Counted from the first letter of the stretch, positions 25,015-32,114 are shown. The stretch: 37,686 bases of DNA from W0P33-017 sp963640395 (GCA_963640395.1 CAVHZH010000010.1:1-37686); one strand, 5' to 3'. Numbers and translations: made by a program. The notes: generated by a model not told the origin, from the sequence alone.

Positions 25015-25057
25015 TTCAATTCGTAACTGTTCAGTACCTTCACAGTTACTTCAATTC
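25015..25057. repeat. Inverted repeat flanked by 8-bp direct repeats
   Basis: TTCAATTC (25015-25022), GTAACTGT (25023-25030), 11 bases, ACAGTTAC (25042-25049), TTCAATTC (25050-25057). The left arm with its loop (GTAACTGTTCAG) matches the repeat at 21772. The order direct repeat, inverted repeat, direct repeat resembles a tiny insertion with target duplication. Confidence 0.55.
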
Positions 25058-25076
25058 TTATATTTTATTTCCCGGT

Positions 25077-25604
25077 CTATTCTGCGGTCTGCACCTGACG
25101 CTTGATCACTACAAACGCACCCTGAAGCGCCATGATCGTAGCGATCTGTACGACGCAGGTCACAAATGCCTGCAACAGTCTTGTTGACAGCAGCGCCATA
25201 TAGCTGCTGTCTGTGATGATCGTCAGCCACAGGGTATTCAGACCAAGACTACAAACAATCTGGCTGACGATGACTGCGCCTGTAATGCGGGCAGGTGTGA
25301 CTTTCTGATGTAAAAACAAACCATAAATAAGCCCGAACATGATAGCAGTCAACGTAAATCCCGGAAAATATGCGCCGGTACTCGGAAATGCGACCGCCCC
25401 GATAAAATCGGCGATACCTGCTGCTGCCGCTGCCTGAAACGGTCCCAGTACGATCGCTGCGATCACGCGGGCGACAAACGCGAAGCCAATGCGGGTGACC
25501 GGTGTGGAGATCGACAAAAATCTGGTCAGGATCACATCCATTGCGATCAATAGCCCCATAATCACGATCTGGTAGACATAGTTGTGTGCTTTCTTGTTGT
25601 TCAT
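25077..25604 (-). CDS. folT: Folate ECF transporter S component FolT
   Basis: This 175-residue membrane protein with six hydrophobic helices matches the folate family of energy-coupling factor S components, which bind folate and dock on a shared EcfAAT module. Signatures: MGLLIAMDVILTRFLSISTP, RIGFAFVARVIAAIVLGP, ADFIGAVAFPSTGAYFPGFTL and LNTLWLTI. A THF riboswitch followed by a terminator lies in its leader, strongly supporting the folate substrate. AAAGGAACAGCAC precedes the ATG. No EcfAAT genes are nearby. The two tRNA-Pro genes lie directly upstream of the riboswitch. Confidence 0.93.
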   Translation of the reverse strand: MNNKKAHNYVYQIVIMGLLIAMDVILTRFLSISTPVTRIGFAFVARVIAAIVLGPFQAAAAAGIADFIGAVAFPSTGAYFPGFTLTAIMFGLIYGLFLHQKVTPARITGAVIVSQIVCSLGLNTLWLTIITDSSYMALLSTRLLQAFVTCVVQIATIMALQGAFVVIKRQVQTAE

Positions 25605-25699
25605 GTGCTGTTCCTTTCTTTTTGAGAGACGGAACAGGGCTCCTTATTCTGTTTTTGATAACATAAGCATTTTATGTAATAAAAAATTCATATAAAGGT

Positions 25700-25730
25700 A
25701 AAAAAAATCTGTAACGGAATTGTTACAGAT
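25700..25730 (-). terminator. Riboswitch-controlled terminator of folT
   Basis: On the minus strand ATCTGTAAC (25730-25722) pairs perfectly with GTTACAGAT (25715-25707), followed by an uninterrupted T-run. It lies 14 bases after the riboswitch and about 95 before the folT start, as expected for attenuation. Confidence 0.88.
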
Positions 25731-25743
25731 CATCTATGTTATC

Positions 25744-25841
25744 ATGTAGACAGCGGATGCGATGCCACACCGCAAGCTGATTTGCTTTTCGCCCAAAGGC
25801 AACTCCCATCCTTTGATACTTAACGCGTGACACCTACTCTG
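25744..25841 (-). promoter_or_regulatory. THF (tetrahydrofolate) riboswitch
   Basis: The minus-strand RNA contains the conserved THF class features in order: GAGUAG at the 5' edge, GCGUUAAGU, GGAUGGGAGUUGCC, the CGAAAAGC segment, UUGCGGUGU, and GCAUCGCAUCCGCUG at the 3' side, closing with UCUAC to pair with the first GUAG. THF riboswitches lower expression of folate uptake or synthesis genes when reduced folate is plentiful. Here the target is folT, through the terminator at 25700-25730. Confidence 0.93.
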
Positions 25842-25862
25842 TTCACATTGTTTAATTGGCAA

Positions 25863-25936
25863 TCGATGCGACAGGATTTGAACCTGCGACCCCTACGTCC
25901 CTAACGTAGTGCTCTACCAAGCTGAGCCACGCATCG
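25863..25936 (-). tRNA. tRNA-Pro (AGG)
   Basis: 74-nt cloverleaf: acceptor CGATGCG/CGCATCG, D-stem GCTC/GAGC, anticodon loop TTAGGGA giving AGG, T-arm GCAGG/CCTGT. CCA is not encoded. Adenosine at position 34 is unusual in bacteria outside tRNA-Arg(ACG). It differs from the neighbouring tRNA-Pro(CGG) at about five positions. Confidence 0.93.
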
Positions 25937-25967
25937 TTATTTAAATGTATCCTACTATCTTCGGAAG

Positions 25968-26041
25968 TCGATGCGACAGGATTTGAACCTGCGACCTCTG
26001 CGTCCCGAACGCAGCGCTCTACCAAGCTGAGCCACGCATCG
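25968..26041 (-). tRNA. tRNA-Pro (CGG)
   Basis: 74-nt cloverleaf with the same arms as the next gene but anticodon loop TTCGGGA (CGG) and stem CTGCG/CGCAG. CCA is not encoded. It is first in the tRNA pair. Confidence 0.95.
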
Positions 26042-26102
26042 AAGTAAGGATCTGTAAAAATCCTGCCATCTTCGCCACCGTGCAATTAGCACTACAGCGA
26101 AG

Positions 26103-26131
26103 ATTATAATAGCATGAATTTTAAGTTTTGT
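26103..26131 (-). promoter_or_regulatory. Promoter of the tRNA-Pro pair (-10 clear, -35 weak)
   Basis: TATAAT on the minus strand at 26108-26103, about 62 bases before the first tRNA. The -35 box is uncertain: GACAAA at 18 bases or TAGACA at 20 bases spacing. Confidence 0.55.
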
Positions 26132-26164
26132 CTAGTCCTTTTTTAATTTTTTTTACAGTTCAGC

Positions 26165-26224
26165 CATCACCTGCAAAAATGTGTGAATCATGCTTGCATG
26201 AATGGGCACATTTTGCAGGTGATG
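26165..26224. repeat. Long hairpin with TCATGCTTGCATGA tip (copy 4)
   Basis: CATCACCTGCAAAAATGTG (26165-26183) pairs with CACATTTTGCAGGTGATG (26207-26224) with one extra A, and the apex is the palindrome TCATGC-TT-GCATGA at 26188-26201. It has the same design as copies 1-3 but an unrelated stem sequence. Confidence 0.75.
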
Positions 26225-26287
26225 AGGTGAGCGCCAGATTATGAGCAAAGTTAACTGCGCAGCAGTGGAAAAACGCCGTCAGGCGTC

Positions 26288-26315
26288 TTTGCGAATGGCG
26301 CGGGCTGAACTGTTA
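26288..26315 (+). repeat. CTGAACAGTTAC-type dispersed repeat, copy 2
   Basis: TTTGCGAATGGCGCGGGCT followed by GAACTGTTA repeats, with an inserted CGCG and small changes, the minus-strand sequence at 21798-21772. A small CTGCGCAGCAG palindrome precedes it, as a GCTGC/GCAGC stem does in the other copy. Confidence 0.45.
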
Positions 26316-27248
26316 GAGAATCATCTGTACACAGCCGTACATACCGGCATCATTTCCCAGCTCTGCCAGCTTAAACTGCACTTCCCTGCACGCGTGGAAC
26401 GCATTCGGCACATAATATTTTGCGATCACATCCGTAATGATCGTACCTGCCTTTGACACGCCGCCGCCGATGACAAATGTCTCCGGGTTGACCACGCAGG
26501 CAATCGCTGCCAGACCTTTTCCGAGAATCCCGCCAAACTGCTCCAGTACCTCCAGCGCCAGCTTATCTCCTGCCTTTGCCGCATCAAAGGTATCCTTTGC
26601 TGTCACCTCCGGCAGATCCCGCAGGCTGCTCGGCTCGTCGCTCGCCGCCAGCGCACGCTTTGTCAGTGTCACAACGCCCGTTGCTGAGGCATATTGCTCC
26701 AGACATCCGTGTTTCCCGCATCCGCAGGTCAGTGTCTCATCATCCTTGACCGGAATATGTCCGATCTCTCCGCCTGCCCCGGTCGCTCCTGCCACGATAT
26801 GTCCGTCCACGATCACTCCGCCGCCGACTCCGGTGCCGAGTGTCACCATCACGACATTGTTCGCTCCCTTTCCTGCTCCCTGCCACATTTCTCCGAGCGC
26901 CGCTACGTTCGCATCATTTCCTGCCTTTACCGGATAACCGGTCAGCTCAGAAAGTGTATCTTCGACATTAAAAACACCCCATCCGAGATTGACACATTTG
27001 CGGACAACACCTTCGGGAGTCACAGGACCCGGTACACCGACTCCTACGCCCTGTACATCCGACGGATCGATCGCTTTCTCCGCGATCTTTCCCTTGATCG
27101 CATCCGCTACATCCGGCAGGATGTGTGCGCCGTCATCTTCTGTTCTGGTCGGGATCTCCCATTTATCCAACAGGGTTCCGTCTGTGCGGAACAATCCCAG
27201 CTTCACTGTAGTTCCCCCAATATCTACTCCAAATCCATAGGTTTTCAT
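26313..27248 (-). CDS. glcK: ROK family glucokinase
   Basis: This 311-residue cytoplasmic kinase phosphorylates glucose to glucose-6-phosphate. The ATP-binding DIGGTTVKLG lies near residues 9-18, and further sites are NDANVAALGE (catalytic Asp), VMVTLGTGVGGGVIVDG, GEIGHIPV (ROK signature) and the zinc site CGCGKHGCLEQYAS. The length is typical of Firmicute GlcK. AAAAGGAGAACGAG precedes the ATG. The PBP gene ends 62 bases upstream with no terminator seen, so the two may share a transcript. A repeat element overlaps its stop. Confidence 0.94.
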   Translation of the reverse strand: MKTYGFGVDIGGTTVKLGLFRTDGTLLDKWEIPTRTEDDGAHILPDVADAIKGKIAEKAIDPSDVQGVGVGVPGPVTPEGVVRKCVNLGWGVFNVEDTLSELTGYPVKAGNDANVAALGEMWQGAGKGANNVVMVTLGTGVGGGVIVDGHIVAGATGAGGEIGHIPVKDDETLTCGCGKHGCLEQYASATGVVTLTKRALAASDEPSSLRDLPEVTAKDTFDAAKAGDKLALEVLEQFGGILGKGLAAIACVVNPETFVIGGGVSKAGTIITDVIAKYYVPNAFHACREVQFKLAELGNDAGMYGCVQMIL

Positions 27249-27310
27249 CTCGTTCTCCTTTTCCCTTTGTCAATCGCTTGTTTGCGAAACATTTTCACAA
27301 TCACCTATCG

Positions 27311-29626
27311 TCAATCAGAAACGGTCTCCTCGCTATCCACACTGCTGTCATCCGGATTCTGTGACGTATCCGGCTGTTCCGGTTCCTCCGGTGTTTCGGG
27401 CGTGTCCGGTGTGTCCGGTGTGTCCGATGTATCCGATTCGTCCGATGTATCCGGTTTGTCCACCTCTCCCGGTATATCTACCGGCTCGTCAGACGTATCC
27501 GGCTGTTCCGTTTGATCCACCTCACCCGGTATATTGATCGGTTTCTCCGTCTCTTCCGGCTCCTCCGTTTCCGTCGTCTGTTCCTCAGACTCCTCCGGTG
27601 TTTCTTCCGTCTCTGTGATCTGAGTAGTATCATTATAGCTGACATACGGCTCAAAATCCAGAGGTTCCTTACCCTCATGTATTTTTTTCATAAAATCCTG
27701 CCAGATATGACCCGGATAAGTCGCTCCGGACAGACTTTGCATTTCTTTGGGTGTGTCATAGCCAACCCAGACTGCCGTCGTGTAATATCTCGTATAACCG
27801 CAGAACCAGCCGTCCTTGTGGTCGTTTGTCGTTCCGGTCTTACCTGCGGACGGCATGTCGCCCAGATCGAGTCCCCGCGCCGTACCACGTGTCATGACTC
27901 CGGTCAGTATATCAGTCATCATGCGCGATGCATTCTGCTCATAGACTGTTTTTCCATCTGTCGATGCCTCATACAATACATCCCCTTTGGCATCCTCGAT
28001 CCGCTCGATACAGGTCGGTTCACGGTAAACACCGTCATTTTCAATCGTTGCGTAACCGCTCGCCATCTCCACCGCAGACATACCATAAGTAAATCCGCCA
28101 AGCGCCACGGCGGGCACTTCATCCCGCTCATCAATCTTGGAGAAATTCATCGCCTTCAGATATTCGAGTCCGACCTTCGGGGTCAGCTCCTCCAACAGCT
28201 TCCAGGCAATCGTATTTTTTGACTGCTCCACGGCGGAGCGCAGCGTGATATTTCCGGAATATGTTCCATTCGAGTTCGACGGTCCACCCTCGAATTTCTG
28301 GTCATTTACGATGGAATCCGGCGTATAACCGCGCTCTAACTGCGGCGTGTACACGATCAGCGGCTTGATCGAGCTGCCCGGCTGACGGAAGCTCTGGTAC
28401 GCACGGTTGAGTGTGTGTCCGGAAAAATCCTGACTCCTGCCGCCGACGATCGCCGTCACATGCCCGGTCTCGTTATCAATACATACGCCTGCTGCCTGCA
28501 GCTCGTAAATGCCGTCCTCCGTCGTATCCGTGAATTCGCTCACACCCTCATCAATAGAGGTCTGGAGCTCATTCTGCGCATTCAGATCGATCGATGTATA
28601 GATCCGGTAGCCTCCGGTGAATAGCGTTTTCTGGCAATCCTCATACATTTCATCGTATGCCTCATCATAGGCATCCTTTTCCGCCTGATCCGCAAAATCA
28701 TTGCGGAACTCGAAGCCGTTCATTTCCATGAGCGCCCGCGTCGCACAATAGTAGGTATATGTCTCTACATAATCATATTTTTCACGCTTCGGTCGGTTGA
28801 GCTTGAGTTCCTGCTGGATTGCTTCCTCGTAAGTATCCTCTAAAATTTTGCCATCCTCATACATCTGCTTGAGGATACGGTTCCGCCTTGCGACCGCGTT
28901 GTCCGGATTTTCCACCGGGTCGTAAATGGTCGGATTGTTCGGGATGCCGCACAGCATCGCCTGATCCGCCAGTGACAGCTCTGCCACACCCTTGTTGAAA
29001 TATCCGCGCGCGGCTGCCTCAATGCCGTAATATCCGTTGGCAAAATAAATATTGTTCAGATAAAACTCCAGGATCTGCTCCTTGCTGTATTTATGCTCCA
29101 GCCCGACCGCGATAAAGATCTCCTCGACCTTTCGCTCCCACGACTTTTCATTTGACAAAAAGACCGTCCGCGCGAGCTGCTGCGTGATCGTACTGCCGCC
29201 CTGTGTGATCTTCTGGTTTTTCACCATGGCAACTGCTGCCCGGACGATCGCCTTGAAATCCACACCGCGGTGCTTATAAAATTTCTTGTCCTCAATACTG
29301 ACGATCGCGCCCTTCACACCCTCGGGGATCTGGTCAAAGGTCAGATAATAGCTGTCCTTCTCGCCCTTTACGACAGTAATCTCCTCACCATTCGTATCGT
29401 AGACCACACTGGTCTGCGATGCGCGAAACGTATCAACGGTAGAGCTGCTGACCAGCGCATCTGCGTCCGCCTTGAGCTGGTGGATCTTTTTGGCATAACC
29501 GCCGAAAAAGTAGAACGCCAGCGCGCCCAGAATGAGCGCGAGTAAAATAATCTGCGAGATCAGTATGACCTTTAGCTTTGTCCTGCTGCGTTTTTTATGT
29601 TTATGCTTTTTCTGATTTTTTTCCAT
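27311..29626 (-). CDS. Class A penicillin-binding protein (PBP1A-type)
   Basis: This 771-residue bifunctional peptidoglycan synthase has a basic cytoplasmic N-terminus and a membrane anchor (about 20-42). The glycosyltransferase domain (about 75-250) has catalytic E112 (SIEDKKFYKHRG) and GGSTITQQLARTVFL. The transpeptidase domain (about 340-660) has S418-S-I-K421, S469-K-N471 and K596-T-G598. From about 671 the tail is low-complexity Thr/Glu/Pro/Asp with short SD/TP repeats, unusually long and probably extracellular. AGAGGGG lies in the leader. A TATAAT box inside a large inverted repeat is upstream; the glucokinase gene follows. Confidence 0.95.
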   Translation of the reverse strand: MEKNQKKHKHKKRSRTKLKVILISQIILLALILGALAFYFFGGYAKKIHQLKADADALVSSSTVDTFRASQTSVVYDTNGEEITVVKGEKDSYYLTFDQIPEGVKGAIVSIEDKKFYKHRGVDFKAIVRAAVAMVKNQKITQGGSTITQQLARTVFLSNEKSWERKVEEIFIAVGLEHKYSKEQILEFYLNNIYFANGYYGIEAAARGYFNKGVAELSLADQAMLCGIPNNPTIYDPVENPDNAVARRNRILKQMYEDGKILEDTYEEAIQQELKLNRPKREKYDYVETYTYYCATRALMEMNGFEFRNDFADQAEKDAYDEAYDEMYEDCQKTLFTGGYRIYTSIDLNAQNELQTSIDEGVSEFTDTTEDGIYELQAAGVCIDNETGHVTAIVGGRSQDFSGHTLNRAYQSFRQPGSSIKPLIVYTPQLERGYTPDSIVNDQKFEGGPSNSNGTYSGNITLRSAVEQSKNTIAWKLLEELTPKVGLEYLKAMNFSKIDERDEVPAVALGGFTYGMSAVEMASGYATIENDGVYREPTCIERIEDAKGDVLYEASTDGKTVYEQNASRMMTDILTGVMTRGTARGLDLGDMPSAGKTGTTNDHKDGWFCGYTRYYTTAVWVGYDTPKEMQSLSGATYPGHIWQDFMKKIHEGKEPLDFEPYVSYNDTTQITETEETPEESEEQTTETEEPEETEKPINIPGEVDQTEQPDTSDEPVDIPGEVDKPDTSDESDTSDTPDTPDTPETPEEPEQPDTSQNPDDSSVDSEETVSD
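27400..27454 (-). repeat. Short tandem repeats in the PBP tail coding region
   Basis: GTGTCCGGT-like and GATGTATCC-like units are repeated in tandem (as read on the plus strand), coding for the repetitive Pro/Asp/Thr/Ser tail. The unit length keeps frame, so copy number can change without a frameshift. Confidence 0.7.
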
Positions 29627-29635
29627 AATAATTAA

Positions 29636-29714
29636 GAAAGCCCCTCTTTCTTCATTTTATCTTTCCTATTATACTTACTTATTCGATAAAATGAAAGTCC
29701 AAAGAGGGGTTTTC
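29636..29714. repeat. Nested inverted repeat enclosing the PBP promoter
   Basis: The outer arms GAAAGCCCCTCTTT (29636-29649) and AAAGAGGGGTTTTC (29701-29714) match with one exception. The inner arms TTCATTTTATC (29651-29661) and GATAAAATGAA (29685-29695) match perfectly. The 23-base centre holds TATAAT on the minus strand. Confidence 0.75.
29668..29696 (-). promoter_or_regulatory. Candidate promoter of the PBP gene
   Basis: TATAAT on the minus strand (29673-29668) with a poor -35 (TTTCAT, 29696-29691) at 17 bases. It lies inside the nested inverted repeat, about 42 bases before the ATG. Confidence 0.5.
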
Positions 29715-29725
29715 ATGAAAAAATA

Positions 29726-30274
29726 TCACTGCTCCATCTGCTTTCCCAGAAAGCCTGCCGCGATAAGCACCAACTGATTTTCGGTCTCTCCCATGCGGCT
29801 TTTGTCGTTTTTATCATAGAGAATGACTGCACCGATCGCATCCCCTTCACAGATGATCGTGCTGATCGCCTGTGTCACATAAGAGCCATTGTCATCCAGC
29901 GTGATCCGCATAAAATCATTCTCATCACTGCTGGCAACCAGCGTGCCGCGGTCCTCCATGAGCTGATCCAGCTCCCGGCTGACCGGTTTTCCTTCAAATT
30001 CGCGCTTTCCGACACCGGATGCCGCGATCACATGATCCCTGTCCGTGATGCACACGAGATGTCCGGTCGTCTGCGCCATCGCCTCCGCATACTGCCCCGC
30101 AAATTGTCCCAGCTCTCCGATCGGCGAATATTTTTTGAGGATAATCTCACCTTCCCGGTCTGTAAATATCTCTAAGGGATCGCCCTCCCGGATGCGCAGC
30201 GTCCTGCGGATCTCTTTCGGCACCACGACTCTCCCCAGATCATCGATACGGCGTACTATTCCTGTGGCTTTCAT
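29726..30274 (-). CDS. spoVT: Stage V sporulation protein T (SpoVT)
   Basis: This 182-residue AbrB-type regulator acts in the forespore. The N-terminal swapped-hairpin DNA-binding domain (about 1-50) starts MKATGIVRRIDDLGRVVVPK and contains IRRTLRIREGDPLEIF. The C-terminal GAF-like domain (about 55-182) contains LVCITDRDHVIAASGVGKRE and GAVILYDKND. The length and start are those of SpoVT rather than AbrB. GGAGGAATGCTAAGAT precedes the ATG, and a sigma-G-type promoter lies 44 bases upstream, agreeing with forespore expression. It implies an endospore-forming host. Confidence 0.95.
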   Translation of the reverse strand: MKATGIVRRIDDLGRVVVPKEIRRTLRIREGDPLEIFTDREGEIILKKYSPIGELGQFAGQYAEAMAQTTGHLVCITDRDHVIAASGVGKREFEGKPVSRELDQLMEDRGTLVASSDENDFMRITLDDNGSYVTQAISTIICEGDAIGAVILYDKNDKSRMGETENQLVLIAAGFLGKQMEQ

Positions 30275-30317
30275 ATCTTAGCATTCCTCCTGCTTTCCAT
30301 ATTGTGTACTATATGGC

Positions 30318-30346
30318 TAGTATGTGGAAAAAGCGGTGGATTATTC
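30318..30346 (-). promoter_or_regulatory. Sigma-G-type promoter of spoVT
   Basis: On the minus strand GAATA (30346-30342), a 17-base spacer and CATACTA (30324-30318). Both agree with the B. subtilis sigma-G consensus (GHATR, CATnHTA). Known biology agrees: spoVT is sigma-G dependent in B. subtilis. Confidence 0.75.
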
Positions 30347-30368
30347 TTGTTCCGGTATGCGATCAGGA

Positions 30369-30812
30369 CTAATTCATGAATCGCTCCCATTCTTGGGTAT
30401 CAGCCGTGCCCTGAATCCGGATTGTATAAGAATGTTCCTCCCCATTGATTCCAAGCTCATAGGTCGTGCCCTCTTTGTTCAATCCATAGATTTCAGCGCC
30501 CTCTAACGCGCTGCACAGCGCCGCATACTCCTCCGGCTTCATCACACGGTCAGCGACCTCCTCCTGCAGCATGCCATCCGCGTTATAGATTTTGCAGCCC
30601 TCCTCGATCACCGCCAGCACCTGCGGCTCTACGATCCGAAGCATCAGTCCATTGGTGCGCATCGTGCGTATATCCCGGTTTTTGCTGTTTTTCTCTAAGA
30701 TCTTCACGTTATCTGCCACCAGATAACACGAACCAATGCCAAAACGCAGCTCCGACACATAGCTTTCGGTAAAATCAAATGTTTCCAGCTCATTTTCTGT
30801 AAAAAATCCCAT
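30369..30812 (-). CDS. Small protein of unknown function, last gene of LRR-VWA-MoxR unit
   Basis: This protein of about 147 residues matches no family I recognise with confidence. It starts MGFFTENELETFDF and has no signal peptide or membrane segment, so it is probably cytoplasmic. It has mixed strand/helix character and ends IRIQGTADTQEWERFMN. AAAGGA nine bases before ATG 30812 is the better start; ATG 30830 directly abuts the stop of the ATPase gene and would add six residues. This tight packing behind the MoxR-like gene suggests it is a component or regulator of that system. Confidence 0.75.
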   Translation of the reverse strand: MGFFTENELETFDFTESYVSELRFGIGSCYLVADNVKILEKNSKNRDIRTMRTNGLMLRIVEPQVLAVIEEGCKIYNADGMLQEEVADRVMKPEEYAALCSALEGAEIYGLNKEGTTYELGINGEEHSYTIRIQGTADTQEWERFMN

Positions 30813-30830
30813 CTGCCTTTGTCCTTTCAT

Positions 30831-32066
30831 TTAATCCTGTTTTAATTCCTGCAACAGTTTTCTTCTACGACCGCCTCCAAGGAGCAGCTCGTTGTATTTC
30901 ATATACTTCGGCTGCGGATTCATCGCAAGAAAAACGGCTGCCTCCTTATACATGGTAAGCCCCGTCACAAACAACAGCATTTCCTGCGAACCATCCTCTC
31001 CAAACGCATCCTCCAGAAAATCAAAGGCATGTCCCATCGCGTCTGCCAGCGCCTCGCTCTGCGGCGTTCCGGTAAATGTCTTTTCCGCAAACATACGATC
31101 CAGCGGCTCCTTGAGCGCGTCAAGCAGCAGGTTGACCACGGCAACACGCTCGTCAAACCCAGCCTTTAATAACCGCTCATAGACCGCCGGCTGCGCATTT
31201 CCACGCAAAATCTCAGAAATCCCATAATCATCCCTGTATTTCCGGTACAGTTCATAATATGCCGCAAAATCCTCAGCCACATCCGGCAAACGCAGGTATT
31301 CGCGGACAACCTCCTCTGTAACCGGAATCTCCAGCTCCTCATAAACCTGCATGAGCGCGCTCAGATCCTCCCAGCCGCGCGCCGTCACGTATCGCAGCCC
31401 ATCCACATCTGTCTCTATTCTGTAAAAATTATTTTTACGGAGCTGCAAATAGCTGGTAATTACCCCGTGAATATGCTTATCAGCAGCATAATTCAGCCAT
31501 ATATCCAGCTCTGGCTCTACCTCTATCAGCCGGACGCGATCCAGTGTCACCATGTCAAAGCTGCGCACAGAACGGTTGTACTCCGGCGGATTGCCCGCCG
31601 CCACGATGATCCATCCCTGCGGCACGGCACGGTTGCCAAACGTCTTGCACTGCAAAAACTGCAGCATCGCAGGTGTCAGCGTCTCCGATACGCAGTTGAT
31701 CTCATCGATAAACAGTATTCCCTCTTTTTTCCCTTCATCCCTGACACAGCGGTAAACGCTCGCAATGATCTCACTCATTGTATACTCTGTCACGGAGTAA
31801 GTCTGTCCCTCATAGGTTTCCTCGCAGATCAGCGGCAGCCCGACCGCACTCTGCCGCGTGTGATGCGTGATCGTATACGCGACCAGCCCCACACCGCACT
31901 CCTGCGCGACCTGCTCCATAATCTGTGTTTTTCCGATACCCGGCGGTCCCATCAGCAAAACCGGACGCTGCCGGATCACGGGAATCCGGTAATTGCCCTT
32001 GTCATCCTTTTTCAGATACGCCTGCACAGTATGCCTGATTTCTTCCTTCGCCTGTGCGATATTCAT
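30831..32066 (-). CDS. MoxR-type AAA+ ATPase
   Basis: This 411-residue cytoplasmic ATPase has Walker A GPPGIGKT (residues 40-47), Walker B ILFIDE (117-122), sensor 1 Asn in VAAGNP (near 159), and DRVRLIEVEP after the core, as in MoxR/AAA_5 proteins. The C-terminal half (about 230-411) is helical and unrecognised. MoxR-type ATPases usually work with VWA proteins as chaperones that assemble or activate partner complexes; a VWA-like gene lies 48 bases upstream. GGAGG precedes the ATG. The substrate is unknown. Confidence 0.9.
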   Translation of the reverse strand: MNIAQAKEEIRHTVQAYLKKDDKGNYRIPVIRQRPVLLMGPPGIGKTQIMEQVAQECGVGLVAYTITHHTRQSAVGLPLICEETYEGQTYSVTEYTMSEIIASVYRCVRDEGKKEGILFIDEINCVSETLTPAMLQFLQCKTFGNRAVPQGWIIVAAGNPPEYNRSVRSFDMVTLDRVRLIEVEPELDIWLNYAADKHIHGVITSYLQLRKNNFYRIETDVDGLRYVTARGWEDLSALMQVYEELEIPVTEEVVREYLRLPDVAEDFAAYYELYRKYRDDYGISEILRGNAQPAVYERLLKAGFDERVAVVNLLLDALKEPLDRMFAEKTFTGTPQSEALADAMGHAFDFLEDAFGEDGSQEMLLFVTGLTMYKEAAVFLAMNPQPKYMKYNELLLGGGRRRKLLQELKQD

Positions 32067-32114
32067 AAGTTGTTTTCCTCCTAAGCCGTTTCTAACATAA
32101 TCTGCATCTAAAGC

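Noticed and set aside
24985..25076. Autoregulatory ECF promoter (TGTAACC ... CGGTGTT on the minus strand near 24985-25010)
   Set aside because: The spacing is too short, and it lies upstream of the folT terminator rather than between it and the sigma gene.
25852..26085. Minus-strand open frame of 77 codons
   Set aside because: It is a translation of the two tRNA-Pro genes.
27400..27454. Possible CRISPR-like tandem repeats
   Set aside because: Units are contiguous, short, in frame and coding for the PBP tail; there are no spacers.
26694..27515. Plus-strand open frame of 273 codons with a Ser/Gly/Val-rich repeat end
   Set aside because: It is the reverse complement of glucokinase and the repetitive PBP tail; the apparent repeat is a shadow.
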